This document shows, in pieces, positions 27,850 through 40,200 of a DNA stretch of 64,000 bases. Every line of letters starts with the position of its first letter. The first letter of the stretch is position 1. Source of the DNA: Trogon surrucura (lineage: Eukaryota > Chordata > Aves > Trogoniformes > Trogonidae); NCBI GenBank assembly GCA_020746105.1, contig CM036617.1, positions 16,862,037-16,926,036 on the forward strand. Direction: 5' to 3'. The translations under genes and the position numbers were made by a program. The notes under the pieces were generated by a model. That model was not told where the DNA came from. It was given only the letters and a program-made list of their open reading frames with translations, and did not search any database.

Positions 27850-28461
27850 CTGGGAATCAATTTGAAGAATTAGGTTTTGCTAACTCTGGTTACAGAAGAT
27901 GGCTGCAAATAGACAGGAGCCCAGCTGGAGACACAAAGACAGCTGCTCCCCATTCTCCACTGCAAAATATCAGACTAAATATTGCAAATGGTGGATGCAC
28001 TAGTGTAGCACTAAACACACTAAATTATAAGCAATACACTAAAACGCAAGGTCCTGCCTGAGTGCTCAAATGGTTGATTTTTTTGCCTCCTGGAACATGA
28101 CAGACAGTATTTTCTACCACATTAAAACAGCAATAAGAGGTACTTGCACGTGCTTAAGTACACAGTAAGCATACGCATTGCGTTACATGTGGTGGTGGAT
28201 AAATAATTTAGAGACCTGATAAAATATTATTTAAGGCAGGCTGCCCAAGCTGAGCAGCTGCAAGCATTTGTGCACTTTCTGGTGGTCCCTGCAGCAGCAG
28301 CAACCACCAGCTCCCGCCTGTTGCGCTGCCTGGGCATCCGCCGTGCATGGATCAAAGGGAAATACCGGAAGAACACAGGGCAGTGCATGTTGCTTAAAGG
28401 GGTTTTTTAGGACTTTTTTAAGACCTTCTTTGTAGGTGGCACAGTGCTCTTGCTAGATGGT
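27850..28461 (-). other. PDGFD: PDGFD intron 2, part next to exon 3
   Basis: Intronic sequence between the exon 3 acceptor and the 28.5-kb CR1. The acceptor region (27850-27890, minus strand) has a moderate pyrimidine tract. A locally GC-rich stretch with CAGCAG units lies at about 28230-28350. No gene is recognised. Confidence 0.75.
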
Positions 28462-28989
28462 TTGGGGAGACTCATTTCAATACTGTGTCCAGTTCTGGTG
28501 CCCCCACCATAAGAGGGACATAGATCTGCTGGAGCGTGTTCAGAGGAGGGCCACAAAGATCATCCAGGGGTTGGAGCACCTCTGCTACAAGGACAGGCTG
28601 TGGGAGCTGGGATTGTTTAGTCTTGAAAAGAGAAGACTTCGGGGGGACCTAATAGCTGCCTTCCAATACCTGAAGGGATCCTACAGGAAGGCTGGGCAGG
28701 GACTTTTTACAAGAGCATCCACTGAGAGGACAAGGGGAAATGGGTTTAAGTTGAAGGAGAATAGATTTAGATTAGATCTCAGGAAGAAATTCTTCAGTAC
28801 GAGGGTGGCAAGACTTTGGAATAAATTGCCATGAGATGTTGTGTCTGCCCCCTCCCTGGAGGTGTCCAAGGCCAAGTTGGACAGCACCTTGAGTAGCCTG
28901 ATCTAGTAGAGAGGTGTCCCTGCCCATGACAGCGAGGTTGGATTAGATGATCTCTAAGCTCCCTTCCAGCCTAGGCCATTCTATGATTC
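28462..28989 (+). pseudogene. CR1 LINE 3' fragment with broken reverse-transcriptase ORF end
   Basis: A 5'-truncated CR1, antisense to PDGFD. Its frame reads [19 protein letters not shown], then [29 protein letters not shown] and [18 protein letters not shown]: the region after the catalytic domain of CR1 ORF2. An in-frame TGA after LWNKLP interrupts the last segment, which continues in the same frame to TLSSLI and TAG. The element ends CCATTCTATGATT after the usual GGTTGGATTAGATGATC block. Protein identity to the 44-kb copy is high (about nine residues in ten by eye), so both come from one recently active subfamily. Confidence 0.93.
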
Positions 28990-31900
28990 AAGCAGAAAAG
29001 GGCAGGCTGGCACTCTGCATGCTGTGGCGGGGACTCCTCCACTGTTCACCTGGTTGCTGTCTCTAGGAGAAAAGCAAAAGTACATCTTGTCCTATGGATG
29101 GTCACACCTCTGTCAGGCACCTGTGTCACAGTCATGGTGTCCTGAGCCCAAAGAGAGCTCTGCCAGCAGCAGCAGACACTGAACCCCAGGGATCAAAGAA
29201 CACAGTGACAGCACTCCCTGCCGCAGCCTGTGCATTCACTCGCTTGGATCATTTATTGAATTCATTTATTGAGCTGGACAAATAAGGAATGCAGAAAATA
29301 AAGTCCTGATCCCACTCTGCCTAAGAGAAAAACAGTCCCTCGATATCTGTGGAGCCAGAAGTTGGCCCCACACATCGCAGCCAGCGAAGGAAAGGTGATG
29401 ACAAGAGGGGCAAGTTGAGTGCAGACAATGAGAGCTGGGGAGAGCTGCCATCCTCACAGTACAGCTAAGCCTTAAAACTTTGGAGGTCTTTGCCAGCAAA
29501 GGTTTTTATTATCAAAGCATGAACACTCTCCAAAGAAAGAGTTTAAGACTGTTAACTAATTCTTAGTAGCAATGTGCTGCTTCCCATCTCCCTGCCCAGT
29601 TGTGGGAGCTGAACAGCTCTGTAAATAACAGACCTGTTTTTCTTTTTCTGCTGAGAGCCAATGTGAAAAGAAAAAAAAAAACCACAACAAAAACATAAGT
29701 ACTATGTGGCCTGAAAGTATCAGCATCACTGCTTTTATATTCACCAACCCCAAATTGCAGAGAACAGAAAATAACAGATTCACTATAACCAAATCAGTTA
29801 AATCTGCCTAAACTTTGCTGAAACACACATTTTTTTGTAATGTGACAAAGTTTAGTTTCAGACAGAGGTAATCTTGTCTTAGACTTTCCCCACTATCCTC
29901 TGCTTCCTCTCCCCCATGGTGATGGATGTGGTGGTACCTGGGCAGGGCTCCACCTCGGCTCCAGAATCCATCACTGCCCCCAGGCAGCACAACAGCTGGT
30001 AAACGCTTACGGTAACATGAGGGGTTGCAGAGTTTTCAGCACAAGATAACCTGGCAGGCTTCGGTGAAAACTGTCCTGACTGCCCTTCCCACTTTTTAGG
30101 GGCAGGAGTCAGACAGGCTGCTAGCAAATGTGGGGCAAATCCATAGGCTTTCAGGGATTATTTCTGCTTTCAACAGTAGAGGCTTTGCTGCAATGATCAT
30201 GGAGGTAGGTGCAATCTCAGTTGCTTCTGTGATCCGAGGAGCCTCAGAGGCTGGGTAGTTTAATTGCTTTTCAGAATCATCTCTGATCAAGTGCCTGTGG
30301 AAATGCTAACAGCACTTCTAGAAACTTCTGTAAAACCTTGAATATTTCCCCTGCTTCTGAAACAGCTCTGCTGAACTATACCTTTTCATTCCTCAGCCTG
30401 AAGGAATTTCAATCAGTTCAGTCTTAATAGCATGCAAATTACAATAATTAGCACTAATGAAAAATTGAATGAAAACACTAGGAAGTTTCTGGGAAAAAAA
30501 GCGTAAGGTCAAATGCAAGTACAAAAGAAAGGTAAGGTGCAGAGGTCCTGAATTACTTGTCCAATATGCACAGCATTCAAGCACATGCTCAGCTCTCGGC
30601 ATTCATTTCAACTAAATCACGCCTGGCTGTCTCTCTACAGCAGCACTGCAGGGATTGTCAGGGACCAAACTTGCAGAAAGGATCTAGTTTTGAAAAAAAA
30701 CATATTGAGCATTAGCAAAAAACCTTACTACGCACACAGTATTTAACAGGCTTAAGGCCATCACGAGCTGTCTCCCCAAAAAATTCCTCACTCTGGAAGT
30801 AATACTACGCAAATAAAGGTCTTCCAGGAACGGCGGGGAAAGCTTTATTGCAGAAAAGAATGTGGTATTTCTCCAGCTTCTACAGACTATGGATGATGGA
30901 AGGTCTCTGCTTCCCTCTGCATCCTAAATTAACTGCTCTGGACAAAGCAGGTGGACTGTCTTCCAAGATGGGTCCCCAAATTCGTAATGCCAGTAATAGC
31001 TTGAATTCTCCTCACTGTGCCACCACCTTTAATGGCTCTTGACAGAGAATACTTCATCTTTTTTATTTTTCCCCCAGTAAATTAGCCCTCTGTTTCAAAG
31101 TTGCAAGGCTTTAAGGTCAGCCACAGTTTATCTGCTACGTAAATATGAACAGGCCACTTCTGTATGCGTTAGGCTCTCAATTTGGGAAAGCGTTTGCGGT
31201 CCTAGGAGGGAAGCATCGTGACCGACTCTGCTGCTGGTCTTGGACCAACACAGCAGAGCAGCAGCTGCCAAAACCATCAAGGCCCAGGGAAGGAGACTCA
31301 GTTTCAGGCTACATTCTTTTATTACTAAATGGAAAGCAAACCCGCAGAAAGGGTTCTCTCTTTTGGTAACGTAAGCAATTAACAAAGCAAAACAAGGAAA
31401 AAAAATAATCCACCCTATAAAACCTGGCAGAGCTGCCAAACCCTAAAAACGCGAATTAATTGAAAAAGAAGATGAGATAAGCAGAGGCCGGGTGTGCATA
31501 AATCCCAACAAGCCAGTTCTCTGCATAGGTAAGGCGTAAGTAACAACAAGACCAGGCAGAGAGCTGGAACATGAGAGAATTTTATGTAAGTAGCATCAGA
31601 GCAGTGTGCCTTTCAGGGAGCGGAGGAATCCTAAGCCTGCTCTCTCCCACAGAACAGATAGCTGAATAAAAGAAATATAAACAAAGAACTCCATGGATTT
31701 ATACAGTTTTAGTGAATGTTGGCAAGATTCACCCCTGTGCTCTGTTAATGCAAAGCACTTTATCCACCTCTTAATCAGCCAGATCAACTGAGCTTATGGT
31801 CACTTTTGCTTAAAAGGGGAAAGCAAGCAACCAGATATAGCAGACTACATTTTATTAGATATATCATTATGCAGAGCACACTGATGCTTGCAGACCTATA

Positions 31901-32232
31901 TTTGAAGGTTTTAAAACAATCTGCGCCAGTAAAGAGTAACAATAAAGACAGTTTGAAGAACACAGTTATATTTTTCGGTGTATTTTTGTCTGTCCCTCAG
32001 ATCCCAATATAAACAAACTCAAACCTCCCAGAGCCTTCCACTGACTGAAAAAGAGGTTTTTGCCTGGCTGAAACATGACAGGAGTGACAGAGAACAAAAT
32101 CCTATTAAAGTAGTACCTGAGTTGTTAGGTAGCCGGATTTCAGCGTGTAAGTGCCTTGTGCTTAAGATATTATAGAAGGACTAAAACCTGCCAAAACTGC
32201 TTAAAGCCCAGAACAGACCAGTTTATTTATAA
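28990..32232 (-). other. PDGFD: PDGFD intron 2, central part
   Basis: Intronic DNA without a recognisable gene. It has a poly-A run near 29669. Short open frames show no family features. Confidence 0.7.
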
Positions 32233-32310
32233 ACTCAAAGACCAATTCGGGTTGGAAGAGACCCTTGGGGGTTTGTCCTCCAAGCAGGGCCATGCTAGAC
32301 CCAGCCAGAG
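32233..32310 (-). mobile_element. Decayed CR1 fragment close to the exon 2 donor
   Basis: AGACCAATTCGGGTTGGAAG followed by AGACCCTTGGGGG and later CAAGCAGGGCCATGCTAGA resembles the 3' region of a CR1 in minus orientation (canonically CAGAATCAATTCGGGTTGGAAGGGACC). It lies about 100 bp downstream of exon 2 in gene direction. The octamer tail is lost and the right boundary is unclear. Confidence 0.6.
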
Positions 32311-32409
32311 ATACCCAGGTTTTGGTTTTCAATCTCATGCCAGTAGCCAAATCATTAAGCTCAAAGGTGGTGTTAAGGAGCTCTTTGCAACCTGCCACAC
32401 CTGACTCAC

Positions 32410-32614
32410 CTGCAGATATCATTTTCAGGCTCCTCCAGTCCAAATTGGTTATCAAAAGCCAGCTGGATCCTAGTGCTCTCCGGTGAGTGGAGCCGCCACG
32501 TCAGCAGGAGGTTCCTGGGGTAACTGCTGGGGAAGCGAGGACTGTGGATGCAGCCGTTCCCTGCCACGCTGATGGTCTCTTCTTTTCGGTACAAGTCTGT
32601 GAGGTGATTGCTCT
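32410..32614 (-). CDS. PDGFD: PDGFD exon 2, linker and first half of the CUB domain
   Basis: This exon encodes residues 42-109 of PDGF-D plus two bases of Arg110. It is 205 bases: AG completing Glu42, 67 codons from SNHLTDLYRK to ENDIC, then AG. Recognisable blocks are SPRFPSSYPRN, LLLTWRLHS and DNQFGLEE, which belong to the N-terminal half of the CUB domain that keeps the factor latent. Cys109 in DIC is the first half of the disulfide completed in exon 3. The donor is CAG|GTGAGT, close to consensus. The acceptor follows ACTACTAACAG, and a second in-phase AG lies 18 nt inside the exon (described separately). Third codon positions are GC-rich compared with the AT-rich introns. About a dozen residues differ from human PDGF-D as I remember it, notably Tyr63 to Cys. 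The join to exon 3 restores the reading frame exactly. Confidence 0.96.
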
Positions 32615-32646
32615 CTGTTAGTAGTCACAACTTGTAGAAATTAGTA
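32597..32646 (-). promoter_or_regulatory. PDGFD: Tandem 3' splice sites and two branch-site motifs of PDGFD intron 1
   Basis: Reading the minus strand, TACTAAT (32646-32640, branch A at 32641) lies 27 nt before the upstream exon start at 32614. A second motif, TACTAAC (32623-32617, branch A at 32618), lies directly against that acceptor, too close to serve it. It is however 22 nt before an alternative exon start at 32596, which follows CTCACAG. Either acceptor keeps the frame: a G ending exon 1 plus AG gives Glu42, or plus AC gives Asp48. The pyrimidine tract is weak. Use of both sites is inferred. Confidence 0.7.
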
Positions 32647-33902
32647 TGTTGTTCCAGTTACAGGAAGGCAAAAAAACACAACAGTTTATAACACAGCACA
32701 AATTATTTGCATTTAAAGTCTATAAAATTTGGGTCAAGGAGCAGTTTTTATTAAATAGGAAGTACAGTGTATATTCTCTTAATTCATCCCCCTGTAAACA
32801 AGAAGAACAACAACGCTCAACTATATATAAACTTTATTTTATGATAAATATATCATTACTGTTATATTGATATTGATTACATAACTTTATTCTCACTATT
32901 TGGGTTTTAAAATTGAATTTAAACTTCAATCAAAGCTACAAGCTTCAGAACAAGAACCAGAGCTCACAGAAAGATTTCTAACATAATTTAAGATATTGTG
33001 CAGCCTCTACCAGGACAGGGAGGTTCAGCAGCACATCCAGAAGCCCCAGCAGAAGCTCTATGAAAGCTGTGCTGTCTCATGGAGACACCTATGCGTGGGC
33101 AAGCTGAGCCCACTCTCAGTGTAGCCATTGGGACCTATACCCAGTCACGTCCTGAGTCATTCATCCAACCACATTGATCAAATTTTTACTTACTACATGA
33201 ACTTGGATGTTTGTGAACAGCTAAACTCCAGTTTCACTGAGCATCACCCCCAGAATTACGCTGAATGTCAAGTCAACCTTCAGCACCACAACAAGCAACA
33301 GAAATAAAAAACTGGTGTCTTCTCCTGATTTTGGCTATTAAGAAATAGCACATGGTGGGAAAACTTATCCCACCAAGACACTCTGTGAACATTGAAAATA
33401 CCACACTGAAGTAAGCAACCAGCCACAGCCATCTGTCACACACAGCAATCAAAGTTTTTTCTCTTAAAATGAAATCTAATGTTTGACAGAAAATTGTAAG
33501 CTGTACGTCTAAAAGAAATATATTTCTTTCATAAATACTCATAGAAAACAGGAATCTAGGAAAATGGTACAAACTTTATGGTAAATGCACTTGGATTTCA
33601 TATTGTTTTTTTCACTGTTTCCTGGTTGTAAATATCTCCCTGCATGTACCTGTAAGCAAAGTATGGTTGTATGTCAACAGTTCATTGTACCTTTCCAACA
33701 CGGTAATAATTCTTGCTTCAAAACAACCTGAAACTTAGAAGACAAAAGTCTGGACTTCCTATACAAAACATCTCCAAAGATCTATTTACGACATTTCCCT
33801 AAGATAGTTTCATTCAAAATGCAATTTTCTCATATCCTGAGCCACCCTTTCCAAGCAAATACAGCCCTGACTCCACAGCTCACAAAGTACAGAACTAGCC
33901 AC

Positions 33903-33922
33903 TTTTGTTTTGTTTTGTTTTG
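33903..33922. repeat. (TTTTG)4 microsatellite
   Basis: Four exact TTTTG units inside intron 1. Confidence 0.9.
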
Positions 33923-36900
33923 ACCAAACAATTTGCATTGGAAAAGAAATAATTCAGTGAAAGTAAAGACGAACCACCTACCACTTTTGCTGCAAATTTC
34001 ATCAGGAACATCTACACTTAAGTCTGTTTTCTATTTTATTTTATTCTAATTATTAAAAAAGAAAAAATAAAAGAAAGACAACTCTGTTTTTTTCCCCCCT
34101 AATCTGGAATGAAACAAAATGTCCAGCCAACACAACTGAGTTCCTACTGAAATGCCGAGGACCTTTGGACTCTGAAAACACCCAGTACACTCAAGAGAAC
34201 AAGATATTTCACAGGACTGTGTCCAAAATGTCCAAGAAAAGAGATAAAAATAAAACAATTTTGATGAAAGCAAATCCTGTGCTTTTGAGTGGTACAACCA
34301 TTGCTTAAGTCAGAACAAAAGTTACTGCTGTAAAATACGGCAGAAGTCGTTCTATACCTGAGAGTATTTTGCTCTTCTTTCTTGGACAACAAACCCTTGC
34401 CGCTTTTCCTTGTATCAGCACATATTTCACTGTGTGTTCAGTGTGGTTCATGCTTCTTAGAGAAAGGTTCCCTCTTCCCAGCCAGTCCTAGCACAGGTTT
34501 TACTCTGGAGCTGTCAGCTGCTGAGATTAGAGTGCTAGGGGCACTATCTTTTAAATGTGCTCACATGTACACTCCCAAACAAAAAATCTGTGTACTTTAC
34601 TCAGCACAACAGCTGAGAAAGTATGTTACCAGCATTCTTAAACCCCAAGAAGATAGGCCCTATCACGGCTTTTCACTTAACTCAAACTCTGGATCCCACA
34701 GACTTGGATGCTCTGCCAGCAAGTCAATCACAGATGGTGAAGATCAGTGCTGAAAAGTAATGGCTGGCACAGATCTGAACCATCCAAGTAGAACAGGTAA
34801 ATGGGAGAAATAAAGCCGCACATGTTAAAAAGCTTAAAAATCAAAGCACAGTGTCTTGCTATTTGTGTCATGATAAATGCAGCAATTATAAAGTCATTAC
34901 AGAGCAAAGGCTGGAGAGAAGCACGTAGAAGACAATGGTCAGCACAGTAAAATAGAGGATATAAATATTACAGTATGAATACATGCCTTTTCCACGCAGG
35001 AAGACAGTGTGTTTGATAAGAATGGACATAAATAGTGTTTCTAAAACTCACATGGGATGAAATGCAAAGAAACTCGGAGTCTTCACATCACAGTGGCATA
35101 GACTCTGAAACAGCTTAATTTTCTCTTACCTCTCCCCCCACCTGCTAAATTACAACCAGAAGTAGTGTGGCCAGGAGTAGAACCAAACCCATGGTTTTTC
35201 TAAGGGGATTTTCAGGGGGATTTTGCAGAGTTAACTGGTTTACATAGACATAGGAACATGGCCAACCCAAACGCAGTCTCTGGAGGCTGGTCCCTCATGA
35301 ATCATCAAGCATCTGGGAAACAGCTCAAAGACATGTGAGCAACTCCTGTTCTTGTAGCAACTAAGTTGTGGGACTAAATTGACCTTTCTAAGCAGACAAG
35401 CATTGTCCTCTTCATATACACTGGGGCAACTCATGGCAAGTAGATTCTGGCCATGGGGAAAGTCAGGGGAAAAAAACACTTGAGGAAAGATGTAGGCAAA
35501 GGAAAAGGCAGTGACTTTTTCAAGGCACTGAGCTGTCCCATGCTGCAATGCAACACAATGCAGTATTACCCGGTGTCCTGAGTGTCACATCCTAACTGTA
35601 TTCCATAACGCCTTATGGGAGTAAATAAAAGATGACAGTGGGTAATACATGGCCTGTCACATTTACTGAAAAGCATATAAGATCATTTCAAAATGAATAA
35701 AAGTAGGTGTTAACTCATAATGCAAAAGGCCATTTAAGCAGTACACATAAGGAGGATATTCTAGATGTCACGAGCTACAAAGACATCCTTGCACTGGGGG
35801 AGGGAAACTATCTCACAAAAAAGATGAGTGGGAAGGAAGCTGGGAGGTATCGTTCACAATGAGGAAATTCCCCGCAGAGTCTGAACTGACTGGAAAGCAA
35901 CTTGCTCTGTATTTTATCTGCACTAATCTCTCTTTCCTTTTCTTCTTAATTTTTTCCTAACCACTAATTCTAAACATAATGGTATATGTGATAGTCCAGC
36001 TGTCCAAGTTACTGGAGCTCCTATTTCAGTGCTCAAAGAAGCTGCATTGTCTGAAGTGCTTGCCTTTGCTCCTCTGCATGGAGAGCAGCTGGGTGTTAAA
36101 CTGGGAAATTCAGCTCAATATTCATATAACTGTGCTTGTCTCAGGACTTCCCCCACTGTGGGTGCTCAGCCCATCTGATGTTTCTCCTTCTCAGCTAGGG
36201 CATGTTCTCCCAATGCCATGCTGCATGAGCAGCAGGATTCAGAGACACAAATTTCATCCCGCAGTTGCTCTGGATGCATCATGCCTTGCAAGCTTTAGCA
36301 ATGTATTGACACATTCTTGTTAAAGATATTCTCAGTCATGACATACCTATTACAGAAAGAAGTTCACCTTTATTATCATAATTTGACAAACAACGAATTT
36401 CTAAACTAAAAAAAAATAACCACTCCAAAAGTCAATTAGTGCTTGCTAATAGCTAATCTGGCATTTGTTCTTTGACATCCATTGAGTTAGAAGAGTCTGT
36501 AAGTGTTAATTCCTTCAGAAAGAAGAATTCAGAGAATTACTTTATCTAAAAACTTAAACAATAATATGGAATATTTAATTCCACTTTTCTAAGGTTTCTG
36601 GAATTGTAGCCTCACTTTGTAAAGTGTTGTCCTGTTTACAGTTTGTTTCTTTCTTGCCTTGTAGAAGTGGTTGGGTAACCTCTGCAACTGTGATACAGAG
36701 GTAGAGGCTGAAAAGATACCATATTCTGACATGTTTTATGACAAGAAATGTACCCTCTTAAATCCCATGGAGTGTGTGACCTGATGAGGTAATCCCCTGC
36801 AACAGCTGAGGAGAGAGTTGCTGGAAATCATGTGAAATTCATTTTACCACTCGAGAAACTATTTGTTATTTCAGGAAAGGACACTGGGAGTTTGCATGTG

Positions 36901-37183
36901 GGAGTTTTCCAGATATAACCTTCCTCCCCCATCACTGCTCTCTTTAAAACAAACACAGCAGTCAATGGTTTGCCACCAGTTTTTAAACAAATGAGATAAC
37001 CTTTGGGGAGAATAATAGCTCTTTGGTTCTTTCAGTTGAAAATTAGCCTGATCTAAATAGCTGAATCCACAGAAGCAAAGAACAGTACAGTATTTTTGAA
37101 TCTAGGCCACAAATCAGTTCATGTTGGGAACAGGCATGCCAAGCAAGCTGTATTTATGGCAGCCTGTTCAGTTATTCACTGGC

Positions 37184-37202
37184 TTTTTTTTTTTTTTTTT
37201 TT
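37184..37202. repeat. T19 homopolymer run
   Basis: Nineteen consecutive T. No retrocopy is recognisable on either side, so it is recorded only as a homopolymer. Confidence 0.9.
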
Positions 37203-40200
37203 AATTCCCCCACTGTCCTGCAACAAGGAAAAACTTTATTGGTTATCCATAATGTTCTGTGTAAATCAAGAGGAAAAGATGACAGAGTTCATGGTCAAAA
37301 TAGTATATTCCATAGCTGGTCACTGCCTGTTGAGAAGATATAAAACTATAAGGTCATTTACCACGTTAAAAGTGTTTGGTTTTTTTAGCAAATATAAACA
37401 ATAAAACAAATCCTATTCAGTGCACACAACATCACACTTCTGCTCTCTAATGAAGAAAACAACAATGTATGGTAGTACCTGTCTTGGACATCTCTGTCCT
37501 TTTAAAGACAGAAGCCTAACATACCTAGGTCAGCTCTGCTCCAACTACGATTCACCAGTTCTCAAAGAAGGCAGACAAAGGGAGGGAAAGTGTTGGGATC
37601 TCCAGTGATGAAACAGGGATAGCAGAGCCCTCATCAGGCTGAAAACTGCAAATTGTCCCTTATGGAAGCACTAAGCTGAGCAAACAGTTATTCTGGTATA
37701 AGGATGCATATGTAAGAGTATATTGGACCAGTGGATTCAGTCCAAAGCATTACTTCAGGTTGTTTTCAGCTTTATAGAACTTCAGTAGTGCCATTTATTT
37801 CAAGAAGGCTACAAACTAACTTATAGTTAAGCTCATACTTAAGGAATTTGATGGATCAAGACCCAAATAGAAGAACATGACCTTACGTGTTACTTGTCAC
37901 CCAGAAACTGAGCAATTAAGAAGTGGACGCAAACCCCACAGGAGTTGATGAAAGACTCTCAGTTTGGTTGGCTTGCCATTGAACTTCAAAGTACTTGCTC
38001 CTTCTCTTATCAGTGGGTCCTTTCCTTTTATCAGGAGCATGAAAGATACCCCAGGCATCATCAGAGTTCATAGCCAAAGCATGACCTGTTCTGTCACTGA
38101 AGCACTATCAAAAGATGCTTGTGCATACATTCAGCCAAATTCAGACCTCACGTGCACTAACTCAGCTCCTCTGAATCCCTGAGCTGCACGGAGATCTCTG
38201 CTAGAAGAATACCTTTTATATCTATGTGGGATATATCAAAGAGATGAAAAATTGAGCTGTAGTTTAAAGAAGCAAAATTAGCCACTACAGAATACTAGTA
38301 CAGAAGGTATCAGAATGAAAAGGCTCCATTTGCCTAAAATTCAATCCAGAGCCATCATCCATTTTATAACAGAATGGTTAGCAGTTTGTCTGTGCTTCTG
38401 TGCAGAGCAACCACATGAGTCCTGGCATTAAATAGGTAATGTACAGTTGAACAGTACCTCAGCGAAGATAACCCAAGAGAATATTAAGTGGATAATTGAT
38501 AAGGACGTCCAGCCATACATAATTTATGAAAACAGCCTGTTACAATGCTTCTTGCTATAACAGCCATTGTTTTATTTGCATTCAATAATATTTGTACTGT
38601 GTAATGGTCACCATTATAACTGCATTTTGCACATGGTACTAAAGAAACAGTCTCAAAACAAAGAACAGGCTGGGCTGCATTTTATTGTGATGAAGGTTGT
38701 GACTCTCCGTTGTCCCCTTTGGTGGATGCGTTTCTCAGACTTCCACAGATGAATATCAAGAAAACAACTCCTTATTTTTATGGGGATGACAAACTCTGTG
38801 ATGTTTGCTTTTTGCAGAGACTTGTATTACTTGCCTTTATTTGACTTCTTGACAGAGATTTTGTTTTACACGAAAGAACATGCTGAATGTCTCATATTAA
38901 AGCAGAAGTGTCTACAGAAGAATAACATATGTTAGGCTAACACATAAAAAACTTTGTTAACTGCTAGTTCTTTCATGGGTGGTAGTGTTGCAATGCAACT
39001 CTTAAACCAACAGCAAACTGAATGTATTTTTCTTTTGGGATTCCATAATTAACTATGAAAAAGGAAAACGTATAGCTCCAGTGATGTGGAGTAAGACTAA
39101 TGGAAATAACCCCATGATCATGAGAATAAAAATGCATAAAACCATGAGAAAAAATAAAGAGGGAAATGAGTCTCTTCGTGCTGCAAAGAGCTTAAGGGAA
39201 ACCTGGTAATGGAAGGAGAAGTTTGCAGTGAGTGCCAACACCTCTACAAGAAAGTTGGTACATAACAAACCTCTGCAGTGCCTTGGACAAGCTGATGCCA
39301 GTTATAGACACAATTGCTATTAATCATGAATATCAACACTGGATTTGGTTCACATTACTTTGCAAAGAACTAGCACACTGCGTACTCAGGCACTCCGAAT
39401 TTTCCTGCTTAGGTAGTGGCTTCAAGTAAGCAGACCTTTGTGGGAAGCTTTCTTCAAATCCTCCTGCTGCAATGAAAATAATACTGCATTTTTGATTTTC
39501 CTTTCATTATTTTTCAAAATTTTATGACTAAGCAAGGACTTTTTTTTTGCTCAGAAGTCTTCCATGGCTCAAGTCTTAAAAGAGAATTTGTTTTAAGATA
39601 CTGTTTTAGAAACTGTTTCAGCCAAGCACTCCTAAGACTCAACAAGATGTGGAATTTCCTTAAAGAAAGAAAAATGTTGATAAAAGGAAAGAGAAAATTC
39701 AGTCAAGGGGGAAAGGTTTCTCATGTTAAACATATTGTAGCAGATCGACAAGCAATTACTGAGTGGAAGGTCATGCATTAGAACATTAGATAGTAAAAGA
39801 AGAAGCTGTTTCAAAAGACAAATCAAGGCAATTTTCTCTTGTAACGTGAGTTTCCTTACCCTCTGTGTCAGTACTGAAGATCTGAAATCTCAGTGAGGGA
39901 GTGAAAGGTCACTTCCTATAACGGAAACTCTGGAAATAGTAGTCTAGCAGACATTGTTTCCTTGGACTGAGCTTGCCATGGGCATGCTTTTAGTCTCTTA
40001 GGGTCCGTATATCGACCGACTGCACAAAGATAAAAGCTTGTGGGGATATTTCAGTCCCTTTAAGGCAGGTGTGTTAACGACCTAAGTACCTTAAATTTAC
40101 CAAGATCTTAAAAAAACCTCACCATAGGCAGATCTCACTGTATTGAAACATGATTGTCAGTAGTCCCTTCCTTTTTCTGTAGCAGCCTAACCGCTAAATC

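Noticed and set aside
28457-28834. 125-codon open frame as a host gene
   Set aside because: It is the end of the CR1 ORF2 with an in-frame stop; the same protein continues past the stop to the usual CR1 terminus.
37184-37202. Poly-T as the tail of a processed retrocopy
   Set aside because: No coding or other recognisable sequence follows the run in either orientation.
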